From Thalassobius sp034670005 (lineage in GTDB: Bacteria; Pseudomonadota; Alphaproteobacteria; Rhodobacterales; Rhodobacteraceae), in the NCBI RefSeq assembly GCF_034670005.1, contig NZ_JAXMOH010000001.1, forward strand, positions 186,001-250,000: DNA of 64,000 nucleotides, in the 5' to 3' direction. Positions 50,556 through 58,982 of this stretch are shown piece after piece. Position numbers and translations under genes: made by a program. The notes beneath the pieces were generated by a model. The model saw only the letters and a program-made list of their open reading frames with translations. It made no database searches and was not told the DNA's origin. Within the stretch, counting starts at the first letter, position 1; each line of letters starts with the position of its first letter.

Positions 50556-51136
50556 TGGTCAGCCCCCCCACTCACTTGCACGATGGTTTCATTGCGGAAA
50601 AACTCCGCAGACCGGACCACGGCCATGTAAACCGTGACAATGGCCGACACGACACTGCCAACCAGACTGATCGCATAGGCCCACCAGATCGGGAACTGCA
50701 ACAAAAAGGTGGTTTCGCCATATCTCATCTTCGACATGGTGCCGTCATACAGTTTCCAACTGATCAGGATCAGCGTCAGCGCGAACAGGATTTCACCGAT
50801 CATCAGGATGAATCGGTTGACCCGAACCGGCAGGGCCGAGGTAAAGATATCGACCGACGCGTGTCCGCCGGTGATTTGGCACCACGGAATGAAGGCAAAG
50901 ATCGAAAAGGCGATCCCAGCCTCGACCAGTTCAAAATCGCCCGAAATCGGCCCTACGCCGGTGTCGAGCAACGTTTTGGTCAGCCCGCCCAGGATCGTTT
51001 CAGCGAAATTGCTGTGCAGGATGGTATTTAGTGTCCGGCCAAGCACAGACAGGCAAGTCAGAACGATCAGAAAGGTCAGCACCAGGCCGCCCAACATCGC
51101 CATCCCCCGCGCGAGGTTGTTCATAAAACGTTGCAT
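50552..51136 (-). CDS. TRAP transporter small permease (DctQ)
   Basis: A 194-residue membrane protein with four transmembrane segments (MLGGLVLTFLIVLTCLSVLG, ELVEAGIAFSIFAFIPWCQI, FILMIGEILFALTLILISW, WAYAISLVGSVVSAIVTVYM). The FIPWCQITGGHASVD block near the second helix is the usual DctQ signature. It couples the binding protein to DctM. Gap to dctP is 87 bases, holding a strong hairpin. Confidence 0.9.
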   Translation of the reverse strand: MQRFMNNLARGMAMLGGLVLTFLIVLTCLSVLGRTLNTILHSNFAETILGGLTKTLLDTGVGPISGDFELVEAGIAFSIFAFIPWCQITGGHASVDIFTSALPVRVNRFILMIGEILFALTLILISWKLYDGTMSKMRYGETTFLLQFPIWWAYAISLVGSVVSAIVTVYMAVVRSAEFFRNETIVQVSGGADH

Positions 51137-51172
51137 AGGTTTCCTCTTCTCCCGTAAGAGGGTCAGTTGATA

Positions 51173-51197
51173 GCCGCCGCGAAGAAATCGCGGCGGC
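51173..51197. promoter_or_regulatory. hairpin between dctP and dctQ
   Basis: GCCGCCGCGA, loop AGAAA, TCGCGGCGGC is a perfect 10-base stem in the gap after the binding-protein gene. In TRAP and ABC operons such hairpins protect the upstream mRNA and allow more binding protein than permease. On the minus strand there is no U tract, so partial termination is less likely. Confidence 0.6.
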
Positions 51198-51223
51198 TTT
51201 TCTGTCTGTAACCGACTTTTGCG

Positions 51224-52258
51224 TTACATGCTGTCTTTTTTAATCAGCGCCTTCGCCTGATCAAGCAAAGCCTGACCATCAAAGCCCTTGCCGTTCATCT
51301 CTTCAACCCAATCGGTTTCCTGAGAGGCAGCAGCGTCTTTCCATGCCTGGATCTGATCTGCGCTCAACTCGATGATGTTGTTACCAAGGCTTTTGGCCAG
51401 CTCATAGGACGGCTCGTCTGCCGCCTGCATGGTCTTGCCCGCCCATGCGGAAACGTCGGCACCCGAATTGTTGTCGATCACGGCCTTCAGATCATCGGGC
51501 AGCGACTCGTACTTTTCCTTGTTCATCGCAAAGATGAAAGCAGTGGTGTACAGCGACGCACCGGGGAAGGTGGTGTGATTGTGGACCAGTTCCGGCACCT
51601 TCAGCGCGCCGGTGACTTCCCACGGGATCACGGTCGCGTCGATCACACCTTTCGACAAGGCTTCGGGTACGGCCGGAACCGGCATACCAACCGGGGTGGC
51701 TCCCATTTCCGAAAACATCTTGTTGGTCACGCGGGTCGGGGCACGCAGCTTGACGCCGTTCAGGTCGGTCGGGCTCAGGATCGGCTCTTTCGAATGGATC
51801 AGGCCCGGACCATGCACCCACAGCGCGATCGGATGGAACGGCGCATAGTCCTTATCCATCATGTTCGCTTCGGCATATTCCCAATAGGCACGGCTGGTGG
51901 CCTCGGCATCGGACATCATGAACGGCAGTTCGAACACTTCTGCCTGCGGGAACCGGCCCGGGGTGTATCCGGCAACGGTCCAGACGATATCGGCGATGCC
52001 GTCCTCCAGTTGACCGATCAGTTCCGGTGGCTTACCGCCCAGCGACATCGACGCATAATGCTCGACCGCGATACGACCGTTCGATTCCTCTTCGATCTTC
52101 TTGGCCCAGACATCCAGAATGTCGCGCGGCACATTGGCTTGCGGCGGCAGGAACTGGTGCATGGTCAGGGTGACTTCGGCAGCGTATGCCGTCACCGTCG
52201 TACCGGCGATGATCGCGGCCGCCGCAGCGGTGCGCAATGCGGTTTTCAGAATATTCAT
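51224..52258 (-). CDS. TRAP transporter solute-binding protein (DctP)
   Basis: A 344-residue periplasmic protein with a Sec signal peptide (TALRTAAAAAIIAGTTVTAYA). The DctP fold starts EVTLTMHQFLPPQANVPRDI; the substrate-anchoring region is NGVKLRAPTRVTNKMFSEMG with the conserved Arg that pairs with a carboxylate ligand, followed by VPAVPEALSKGVIDATVIPW. Genomic context (aromatic acid catabolism) suggests an aromatic or phenylpropanoid acid ligand, but the family also takes C4 acids, keto acids and others. Confidence 0.92.
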   Translation of the reverse strand: MNILKTALRTAAAAAIIAGTTVTAYAAEVTLTMHQFLPPQANVPRDILDVWAKKIEEESNGRIAVEHYASMSLGGKPPELIGQLEDGIADIVWTVAGYTPGRFPQAEVFELPFMMSDAEATSRAYWEYAEANMMDKDYAPFHPIALWVHGPGLIHSKEPILSPTDLNGVKLRAPTRVTNKMFSEMGATPVGMPVPAVPEALSKGVIDATVIPWEVTGALKVPELVHNHTTFPGASLYTTAFIFAMNKEKYESLPDDLKAVIDNNSGADVSAWAGKTMQAADEPSYELAKSLGNNIIELSADQIQAWKDAAASQETDWVEEMNGKGFDGQALLDQAKALIKKDSM

Positions 52259-52380
52259 GGTATTCTCTCCCTTGATGACGCCCCCCCGGCAAAACCGTTG
52301 CAGTGGGTGGCAGGTAAAAAACTATGTCCAACGCGACCCAAGACGTTCGCCTTTGCTAACCGCGTTTCGCTTTCCTTGGA

Positions 52381-53025
52381 TCAGGCTTCGAAATCCGGCT
52401 GTTTCGCCGGATGCGCCTGCGCGAATGCTGGCAGCGCCGCGCAATTCGCATTGATTTCATTGATCCGCTTCAGCCCACTGATATCGACGCCGAACCGCTG
52501 CGCCGAAAACACCTGTGGCACGAGACAGATATCGGCCAGCCCGGGCGTATCACCGAAACAGAACCGGCTGTCGCCACCGCGTTTGTTCAATATCTCTTCG
52601 CAAGCCAACAGCCCGTCGCCCAGCCAGCGCGACAACCACTTGCTGACCGCGTCTTCGTCCAGACCCAGCTCACCGCGCAGGTATTGCAGCACCCGCAGGT
52701 TTTGCAATGGATGGATTTCACAGGCGATCACTTGCGAAAACGCCCGCACCTGCGCCCGTAGTTCCTTGTCCGCAGGCAATAACGGGGTTTCGGCATATGT
52801 TTCGTCCAGCCACTCGATGATCGCAAGAGACTGATAAAGCTCTTGGCCGTCATCGGTGATCAGCGCTGGCACCAACATTTGCGGATTGACCGCAGCATAG
52901 GCCGGTGCCTTCTGCTGCCCCGACTTCAGATGCACGCTTTGGAAATCATACTCCAGCCCCTTCAAGTTGAAGGCGATACGGCATCGATATGCCGAAGAGG
53001 ATCGGAAATACCCTAAAAACTGCAT
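52381..53025 (-). CDS. maiA: glutathione S-transferase, maleylacetoacetate-isomerase-like
   Basis: A 214-residue GST. The catalytic Ser region is FLGYFRSSSAYRCRIAFNLK (about residues 3-22) and the proline-cis loop reads NPQMLVPALI; LYQSLAIIEWLDETYAETPL follows. The SSSAYR motif is the zeta-class/maleylacetoacetate isomerase type, which opens tyrosine and homogentisate breakdown (glutathione-dependent cis-trans isomerisation). As the first gene of the TRAP-adjacent run, it links to aromatic ring cleavage; other ring-cleavage enzymes are not in view. ATG 53025 replaces a TTG at 53037. Confidence 0.85.
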   Translation of the reverse strand: MQFLGYFRSSSAYRCRIAFNLKGLEYDFQSVHLKSGQQKAPAYAAVNPQMLVPALITDDGQELYQSLAIIEWLDETYAETPLLPADKELRAQVRAFSQVIACEIHPLQNLRVLQYLRGELGLDEDAVSKWLSRWLGDGLLACEEILNKRGGDSRFCFGDTPGLADICLVPQVFSAQRFGVDISGLKRINEINANCAALPAFAQAHPAKQPDFEA

Positions 53026-53127
53026 GATCAGCCGCAAAGCCCGTTGCTTGCGACCCGATATGACTGGGCACCAAATATCTGCATCCGATCGTCCCCTCCC
53101 AAAAGACTGGCTGACTTCAAAGTCGTC

Positions 53128-53151
53128 GATATGTATTCATATCATTATGAA
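53128..53151. promoter_or_regulatory. overlapping inverted repeats in maiA-marR gap
   Basis: GATATGTATTCATATC (53128-53143; 6-base arms, 4-base centre) and TTCATATCATTATGAA (53136-53151; 6-base arms, 4-base centre) share half-sites. They lie between the divergent maiA and MarR genes, a good place for an operator that the MarR protein could use. Confidence 0.5.
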
Positions 53152-53257
53152 ATATGTCAATTTGATTTATTGAGACCTTCGATTAGTTTTAGGCATAAGG
53201 CATGGCGCAGAATCAATTAGTGTTCGACCAGCCTGCGCCACCAAAGGGGGGAAAAGA

Positions 53258-53683
53258 ATGAAATTTCACGTGATGGTCGGCCATCTTTTCCGACGGACAC
53301 ATCAGATCGCTTCGGCCGTGTTCTTCGAAGAAATGAACAAACAAGGCCTTGATATCACTCCGTTTCAATTCGCCGCCCTCTCGGCGGTTCAACTTAATCC
53401 CGGTGCCGATCAGGCCTCGGTCGCGGCCTGGACCGCATGCGACCGCGCCACGCTTGGCGGTGTGGTCGATCGTTTGGTTGAAAAAGGCTATATTACACGC
53501 ACGGTATCCGAGAAGGACCGCCGTTCCCGGGTTCTGAACCTGACCGAATCAGGCGCGGCGGTGCTGGCAGAGGCCCAGCTCACCGTCGACCGCATCCAGA
53601 ACCGGCTCACCAGCACGATGACCCCGGAGGAATCCGAAACCCTGACGCATCTGTTGCAAAAAGTGCTCGAAGTCCCGCGCTAG
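53258..53683 (+). CDS. MarR family regulator divergent from TRAP operon
   Basis: A 141-residue MarR protein with a winged HTH: FQFAALSAVQLNPGADQASV, AAWTACDRATLGGVVDRLVE and KGYITRTVSEKDRRSRVLNL. It is distinct from the MarR at 47.8 kb. The AT-rich palindromes in the shared promoter region (53128-53151) suggest that it controls maiA/TRAP and itself. It has a strong GGGG-type ribosome-binding site before the ATG (AAGGGGGGAAAAGA). Confidence 0.88.
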   Translation: MKFHVMVGHLFRRTHQIASAVFFEEMNKQGLDITPFQFAALSAVQLNPGADQASVAAWTACDRATLGGVVDRLVEKGYITRTVSEKDRRSRVLNLTESGAAVLAEAQLTVDRIQNRLTSTMTPEESETLTHLLQKVLEVPR

Positions 53684-53713
53684 GCAGCCTCAGCCCCCTG
53701 CGTCCCACAACAA

Positions 53714-53742
53714 AAAGGGCCGGTCGTCTGGACCGGCCCTTT
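53714..53742. terminator. bidirectional terminator
   Basis: AAAGGGCCGGTC, loop GTCTG, GACCGGCCCTTT is a perfect 12-base stem between the convergent MarR and ABC binding-protein genes, with flanking A and T runs. Confidence 0.9.
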
Positions 53743-53767
53743 GTCATTTTTCGCTCAAACGAATGGA

Positions 53768-54757
53768 TCAGTTCAGCGCCTTGTCGGTGATCGCATGGGT
53801 CCATGCGCCTTCCGGTTTCTTGCTGATAACCGGGTCCGATCCGCCCGACAGCAGCGACTGCACGGTGCGTTCGTAATCGGCAACATCCAGCGCCCCGTTC
53901 GACCCTGCGGTCAGCTTGGCGACTTCGCGCATCATGCGGATCTGGTGTTCCTCGGTCTGGGCCCCCGACGCATCGTTGTCCAGCACGATCATCGCCGCAT
54001 CTTCGGGGTTCTCTTCGGCCCATTTCCAGCCCTTCATCGACGCCCGCACAAACCGCGCCATCTTGTCGACAAAGGCCGGGTCGCTCAGGTTGTCTTCCAG
54101 CACATACATGCCGTCTTCCAGCGTCGCCACGCCCTGATCTTCGTATTTGAACACGGTCAGCTCTTCCGGCTTCAGACCGGCGTCGATGATCTGCCAATAT
54201 TCGTTATAGGTCATGGTCGACACACAGGCCGCCTGGCCCTGCAGGATCGGATCGACGTTGAAGCCCTGCTTCAGAACCGTAACGCCGTCGGGGCCGCCCG
54301 CGGTGGAATAGCCCAGCTTGTTCATCCAGCTCAGGAACGGGTATTCGTTGCCAAAGAACCAGACGCCCAGCGTCTTGCCCTTGAAATCTTCCGGGGTCTC
54401 AACGCCGGCATCCTTGCGACAGGTCAGCATCATGCCCGAGCTCTTAAAAGGCTGCGCAATATTGACCAGCGGCAGACCCTTTTCACGGCTGGCCAGAGCC
54501 GACGGCATCCAGTCCAGAACCACGTCGGCACCACCGCCCGCGATCACCTGCGCCGGGGCAATATCCGGCCCGCCCGGCTTGATGGTCACGTTCAGGTCCT
54601 CATCCTTGTAGAACCCTTTGTCCAGCGCCACGTAGTACCCGGCGAACTGCGCCTGGGTCACCCATTTCAACTGCAGGGTCACGTCGTCCGCGGCCTGGGC
54701 CATCCCGGCCCAGAGACCAAGCGCGGCAACGCCCAAAGTCTTCATCATCGTTTTCAT
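53768..54757 (-). CDS. ABC transporter substrate-binding protein, NMT1/THI5 type
   Basis: A 329-residue periplasmic binding protein with a Sec signal peptide (MMKTLGVAALGLWAGMAQAA). The body begins VTLQLKWVTQAQFAGYYVAL, the NMT1/THI5-like pattern for pyrimidine-precursor and related ligands; GGGADVVLDWMPSALASREK and GKTLGVWFFGNEYPFLSWMN follow. It is the last gene of an importer operon, with two permeases and an ATPase, adjacent to the pyrimidine degradation genes, so its ligand is probably a pyrimidine base, hydantoin or ureido compound. Ligand is inference. Confidence 0.88.
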   Translation of the reverse strand: MKTMMKTLGVAALGLWAGMAQAADDVTLQLKWVTQAQFAGYYVALDKGFYKDEDLNVTIKPGGPDIAPAQVIAGGGADVVLDWMPSALASREKGLPLVNIAQPFKSSGMMLTCRKDAGVETPEDFKGKTLGVWFFGNEYPFLSWMNKLGYSTAGGPDGVTVLKQGFNVDPILQGQAACVSTMTYNEYWQIIDAGLKPEELTVFKYEDQGVATLEDGMYVLEDNLSDPAFVDKMARFVRASMKGWKWAEENPEDAAMIVLDNDASGAQTEEHQIRMMREVAKLTAGSNGALDVADYERTVQSLLSGGSDPVISKKPEGAWTHAITDKALN

Positions 54758-54809
54758 GTCATACTCTCCATTGTTGAACTTTGTCTTTTATTGAACTGAA
54801 TCTTTACGC

Positions 54810-55649
54810 TCAGCCTCGTTGCGACGGATGCCAGAAGGTCACTGCCTTCTCCAGCAATGCGACCCCGCCATAAAATGCCGACCCGACAATCGCGGCAACC
54901 ACGATTTCGGCCCAGACCAGATCCAGCGCCAGTTGCCCGACACTGGTGGAAATCCGGAATCCCATCCCCTTGATGGGGCTCCCGAAAAACTCTGCCACGA
55001 TGGCACCGATCAGCGCCAGAGTGGTGGCGATTTTCAGCCCGTTGAAAATGAACGGCATCGCCGCCGGCAATCGCAGCTTCAGCAAGGTGTTGCGATACCC
55101 CGACGCATAGGTCCGCATCAGGTCGCGCTGCATCTTGTCGGTGGCCTGCAATCCCTCGACCGTATTCACCAGCATCGGGAAAAACACCATCACCACGACC
55201 ACCGCCGCTTTCGACTGCCAGTCGAAACCGAACCACATGACCAGGATCGGCGCCATGCCGATGATCGGCAGCGCGGCCACGAAATTGCCCACCGGCAGCA
55301 ACCCGCGCTGAAGGAACGGAAACCGATCAATCACCACCGCCGTCAAAAACGCCGCGCCACAGCCCAGAACATAGCCCGTCACTGCGCCTTTCAGAACCGT
55401 TTGCACGAAATCCTGCCACAGGATGCCGGTCGAGGCGGCAAAGCGCACCGCAATCGCTGATGGCGTCGGCAGCAAGACCGGGGAAATGTGGAACCCTCGC
55501 ACCACGCATTCCCAGATGATCACCAGCGTGACCCCGAAAATAACCGGCACCGCCAGCGATGTGGCGCGCGATTTTGGCAACCGCGCCAGCCAGACATTGG
55601 CGCGCCAACCCAGAAGCCAGGCGACAAACCCAAAGATAATCCAGCCCAT
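54810..55649 (-). CDS. ABC transporter permease (second)
   Basis: A 279-residue BPD_transp_1 permease with about six or seven helices. ATG 55649 is the first codon with family sequence (MGWIIFGFVAWLLGWRANVW); the frame continues upstream only as a shadow of the first permease. The EAA loop region is LPAAMPFIFNGLKIATTLAL, followed by AIVAEFFGSPIKGMGFRIST. It overlaps the upstream permease stop by one base (TGATG). Together with it, it forms a heterodimeric pore. Confidence 0.92.
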   Translation of the reverse strand: MGWIIFGFVAWLLGWRANVWLARLPKSRATSLAVPVIFGVTLVIIWECVVRGFHISPVLLPTPSAIAVRFAASTGILWQDFVQTVLKGAVTGYVLGCGAAFLTAVVIDRFPFLQRGLLPVGNFVAALPIIGMAPILVMWFGFDWQSKAAVVVVMVFFPMLVNTVEGLQATDKMQRDLMRTYASGYRNTLLKLRLPAAMPFIFNGLKIATTLALIGAIVAEFFGSPIKGMGFRISTSVGQLALDLVWAEIVVAAIVGSAFYGGVALLEKAVTFWHPSQRG

Positions 55650-56524
55650 CACGCCATCCCCATCCGTTTCAGAACCACGCGCTGGATCACTCCGATCAGC
55701 GCCACCAGTGCCGCAGCCAGCGCCGCAGCCATGATCAATGCGCTCCATATCTGAATGGTCTGGCCGTAATAACTGCCCGCCAGCAGACGCGCCCCCAAAC
55801 CGGCAACCGCCCCGGTCGGCAGCTCGCCCACGATCGCCCCAACCAATGAGGCCGCCATCGCCACTTTCAGCGACGCAAACAGGTACGGCATCGACGACGG
55901 CAACCGCAGTCGCCAAAATTGCTGCCCGCGTGTCGCGTTCCATGTCTTCATCTGGTCCATCTGCATCGCCCCGGGACTCCGCAGCCCCTTGACCATCCCG
56001 ACCACCACAGGAAAGAAACTCAAATACATCGAAATCATCGCCTTGGGCAAAAGCCCCGAGATTCCGACCGCATTCAGTACCACGATGATCATCGGCGCAA
56101 TCGCCAGAATCGGGATGGTCTGGCTGGCAATGACCCAAGGCATCACGCTCATGTCCATCACCCGGTTATAGACGATCCCGACCGCCAGCAGAATGCCAAG
56201 GCCCGTGCCCAACAGGAACCCCAGCCCGGTCGCGCTCAGGGTGACCCAGCTGTGATAGATCAGCGACCGTTTGGAAAACCCGCGCCCCTTGGCCACCATC
56301 ACAACAGTGGTGTTCCAGATTTCCTCGACCACCTGATGCGGCGCGGGCAGTTTCGGTTTATCCTGTGACCATGTATCGGCGACCAGCTCGGAAAACCCCG
56401 GCTCGGTTCCGGCCCGCTTGGCCTGATCCTTGGCCCAGGGGATGTTCAACGCCACAGCAGCACCATACCAGATCACGATCAGGGCGATGACGACGGTCAG
56501 AATGGGAATGAAAGATTTCTTCAT
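55649..56524 (-). CDS. ABC transporter permease (first)
   Basis: A 291-residue permease with an N-terminal helix (FIPILTVVIALIVIWYGAAV), a loop of about 65 residues, and about five more helices. The EAA-type region is LPSSMPYLFASLKVAMAASL, with GAIVGELPTGAVAGLGARLL downstream. SWVTLSATGLGFLLGTGLGI marks the NitT/TauT-type permease family. It precedes the second permease, overlapping by one base. The 111-base gap to the ATPase gene holds a hairpin with TGTACCG arms (56595-56613). Confidence 0.92.
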   Translation of the reverse strand: MKKSFIPILTVVIALIVIWYGAAVALNIPWAKDQAKRAGTEPGFSELVADTWSQDKPKLPAPHQVVEEIWNTTVVMVAKGRGFSKRSLIYHSWVTLSATGLGFLLGTGLGILLAVGIVYNRVMDMSVMPWVIASQTIPILAIAPMIIVVLNAVGISGLLPKAMISMYLSFFPVVVGMVKGLRSPGAMQMDQMKTWNATRGQQFWRLRLPSSMPYLFASLKVAMAASLVGAIVGELPTGAVAGLGARLLAGSYYGQTIQIWSALIMAAALAAALVALIGVIQRVVLKRMGMA

Positions 56525-56594
56525 GCGCCGGTCCCCGCCTTCATCGTGTCCGAAACAACCAAACCGGCGCAGTCATTCCGCCCACGTGGCGATC

Positions 56595-56613
56595 TGTACC
56601 GTTTCGCGGTACA
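56595..56613. repeat. hairpin between ABC ATPase and permease genes
   Basis: TGTACCG, loop TTTCG, CGGTACA: perfect 7-base arms in the 111-base gap inside the transporter operon; probably an mRNA stability or processing element. Confidence 0.4.
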
Positions 56614-56635
56614 AATTGCGTATATTCCGGCAAAC

Positions 56636-57418
56636 TTAATCATCATAAGCATGCCCCGCCCGCAGCCCTTCGCGCACGCGATGGGCGACCTCCAGAAATT
56701 CCGGCGTGTCACGGATATCCAAGGGGCGCTCTTTCGGCAGCGGGCTTTCGATCACGTCGGAAATCCGGCCCGGACGCGGGCTCATCACCACGATCTTGGT
56801 CGACAGATACACCGCTTCGGGGATCGAATGGGTCACGAAACCGATGGTTTTATTGGTCCGCGCCCACAGTTTCAGCAATTGTTCATTCAGGTGGTCGCGC
56901 ACGATTTCATCAAGCGCGCCAAAGGGTTCGTCCATCAGCAGGATATCGGCATCGAATGCCAGCGCCCGTGCGATCGAGGCCCGTTGCTGCATCCCGCCCG
57001 ACAATTGCCAGGGGAATTTCTTTTCGAACCCATCCAGTTCGACCAATTCCAGAACGCGGGCAACTCGCGCATCCATATCAGCCTTGGAATACCCCATGAT
57101 TTCCAGCGGCAACCGGATATTGCCGCCGATGGTGCGCCATGGATAAAGCCCGGCATGTTGAAAAACATAGCCATAAGCCCTTGATTTACGGGCCTCATTT
57201 GCACTTACCCCATTCACGGTGATGCTACCGCCGGTGGGGTGCTCCAGATCGGCCATGCACCGCAGGAACGTCGTCTTGCCGCAACCCGACGGGCCGATGA
57301 AACTAACGAATTCACCCTTTTTGATGTCCAGATCGACATCTTTGAGCGCATGAACGGGGCCGTCATTTGTCTGAAAAGTCAGCGACAGAGTCTTCGCGCT
57401 GATCACGGTATCGGTCAT
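56636..57418 (-). CDS. ABC transporter ATP-binding protein
   Basis: A 260-residue ATPase. Walker A FIGPSGCGKTTFLRCMADLE (about residues 41-60), Q-loop YVFQHAGLYPWRTIGGNIRL, the ABC signature QLSGGMQQRASIARALAFDA and Walker B ILLMDEPFGALDEIVRDHLN are all intact. The order and Q-loop (W-R-T) are of the NitT/TauT/SsuB type. It drives the two permeases downstream, fed by the NMT1-type binding protein. It begins 87 bases after the dihydropyrimidinase gene ends. Confidence 0.95.
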   Translation of the reverse strand: MTDTVISAKTLSLTFQTNDGPVHALKDVDLDIKKGEFVSFIGPSGCGKTTFLRCMADLEHPTGGSITVNGVSANEARKSRAYGYVFQHAGLYPWRTIGGNIRLPLEIMGYSKADMDARVARVLELVELDGFEKKFPWQLSGGMQQRASIARALAFDADILLMDEPFGALDEIVRDHLNEQLLKLWARTNKTIGFVTHSIPEAVYLSTKIVVMSPRPGRISDVIESPLPKERPLDIRDTPEFLEVAHRVREGLRAGHAYDD

Positions 57419-57473
57419 AGGTCCCTGTGTCTCCGTATAGGTAGCGTTACGCTGCCGGATATTATTGGGAAAT

Positions 57474-57496
57474 CACCCCGGATCTGGTCCGGGGTG
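57474..57496. terminator. hairpin between dihydropyrimidinase and ABC genes
   Basis: CACCCCGGA, loop TCTGG, TCCGGGGTG: a perfect 9-base stem. It follows the stop of the dihydropyrimidinase gene by 10 bases, so it could reduce readthrough into the ABC genes. No U tract on the minus strand. Confidence 0.45.
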
Positions 57497-57505
57497 TTCC
57501 TGTTC

Positions 57506-58969
57506 TCAGATCCCTGCCGGGATGTTCATCGGATCGCGCTGCACCATTTTCGGGCTGGTCAGTTCTTTCCATTTCGACAACGCGACCGAGGCCGAATTGA
57601 AGGCCGGGCGCGGCACGAAACGGCCACGGCCGGGCTGCGGCTGGCTGTTCTGACCCCAGGCCCAGATCACTTCTCCGCGTGACAGCGTATACCGCGCCTG
57701 CGCCTTTACATCGAACCCTTCGAACACGTTGTAATCCAACACGGAATGGTGGTTCGAGGCGCTGATCGTCTTGGAAATTTTTGGGTCCCAAACCACGATA
57801 TCGGCATCGGCGCCCTCAACAATAGCCCCCTTCTTCGGGTAGATGTTGAGGATCTTCGCCACGTTGGTCGAGGTTGCGGCAACGAATTCGTTCGGCGTCA
57901 GCCGACCCGTCTCTACACCTTCCGTCCAAAGCACCGCCAAACGTTCTTCCAACCCGTTGGACCCGTTGGGGATCTTGGTGAAATCACTTACGCCCATCCG
58001 CTTCTGTTCGGTAGAGAACGCGGCGTGGTCCGTGGCAACAACCTGCAAGGATCCCGACTGCAGACCGGCCCACAGGCTGTCCTGATGGTCCTTGTTGCGG
58101 AACGGCGGCGACATTACCCGACGCGCGGCGTGGTCCCAGTCCTTGTTGAAATATTCGCTTTCATCCAGCGTCAGGAACTGGATTAGCGGTTCGCCATAAA
58201 TCCGCATACCTTTCTGGCGGGCCCGGCGGATCGCCTCATGGGCCTGTTCGCAGGAAACATGCACGATATACAGCGGTGTGCCCGCTGCATCCGCGATGGT
58301 GATCGCCCGGTTCGCGGCCTCGCCCTCGAATTCAGGCGGGCGGGAAAAAGCGTGTGCCTCGGGACCGGTCTTGCCTTCGGACAGCAGTTTTTCCTGCATC
58401 GCGGCCACCAGGTCGCCATTTTCGGCATGCACCATCGGCAACGCGCCCAGCTCACGACAGCGCTTGAACGAGGCGAACATCTCGTCATCTTCGACCATCA
58501 GCGCGCCCTTGTAGGCCATGAAATGCTTGAACGAATTCACGCCCATATCCACGGCGTCTTTCATTTCGTTGAAAACCGTTTCGTTCCAACCGGTGATCGC
58601 CATATGATAGCCCACGTCGGAACATATCTGAGGCGCCGATTTGCGGTGCCACTCGTTGATCGCATTCTTGATCGAGCCGTCTTCACCCGGCAGGCAGAAA
58701 TCCACCACCATCGTGGTGCCGCCCACGGCCGCCGCCCAAGTACCGCTCTCGAAGGTTTCTGCCGCAGTGGTGCCCATGAAGGGCATTTCCAGATGGGTAT
58801 GCGGATCAATCCCCCCGGGGATCACATAGGCACCCTCGGCATCGATATATTCGTCGCCTTTCAGATCCTCTCCGATTTGCTTGATCGTCTCGCCTTCGAT
58901 CAGAACGTCGGCTTTCCAGGTCCGGTCGGCGGTGCAAACGGTGCCACCCTTGATCACTTTGGTCGTCAT
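57506..58969 (-). CDS. hydA: dihydropyrimidinase
   Basis: A 487-residue amidohydrolase that opens the ring of 5,6-dihydrouracil or dihydrothymine to the N-carbamoyl-beta-amino acid (D-hydantoinase activity is usual too). The metal site shows GGIDPHTHLEMPFMG (about residue 53), the lysine region VNSFKHFMAYKGAL (about residue 145), MVHAENGDLV, YIVHVSCEQAHEAI and LQVVATDHAAFSTEQK with the catalytic Asp. Sits in the same transcript as a small unknown gene and the carbamoyl amidohydrolase, with PreA/PreT further on. Confidence 0.95.
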   Translation of the reverse strand: MTTKVIKGGTVCTADRTWKADVLIEGETIKQIGEDLKGDEYIDAEGAYVIPGGIDPHTHLEMPFMGTTAAETFESGTWAAAVGGTTMVVDFCLPGEDGSIKNAINEWHRKSAPQICSDVGYHMAITGWNETVFNEMKDAVDMGVNSFKHFMAYKGALMVEDDEMFASFKRCRELGALPMVHAENGDLVAAMQEKLLSEGKTGPEAHAFSRPPEFEGEAANRAITIADAAGTPLYIVHVSCEQAHEAIRRARQKGMRIYGEPLIQFLTLDESEYFNKDWDHAARRVMSPPFRNKDHQDSLWAGLQSGSLQVVATDHAAFSTEQKRMGVSDFTKIPNGSNGLEERLAVLWTEGVETGRLTPNEFVAATSTNVAKILNIYPKKGAIVEGADADIVVWDPKISKTISASNHHSVLDYNVFEGFDVKAQARYTLSRGEVIWAWGQNSQPQPGRGRFVPRPAFNSASVALSKWKELTSPKMVQRDPMNIPAGI

Positions 58970-58982
58970 AAATCTCTCCCCT

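Noticed and set aside
57419..57505. Xanthine (NMT1-motif) riboswitch upstream of the ABC genes
   Set aside because: Only a simple GC hairpin is present; the conserved NMT1 motif is not seen.
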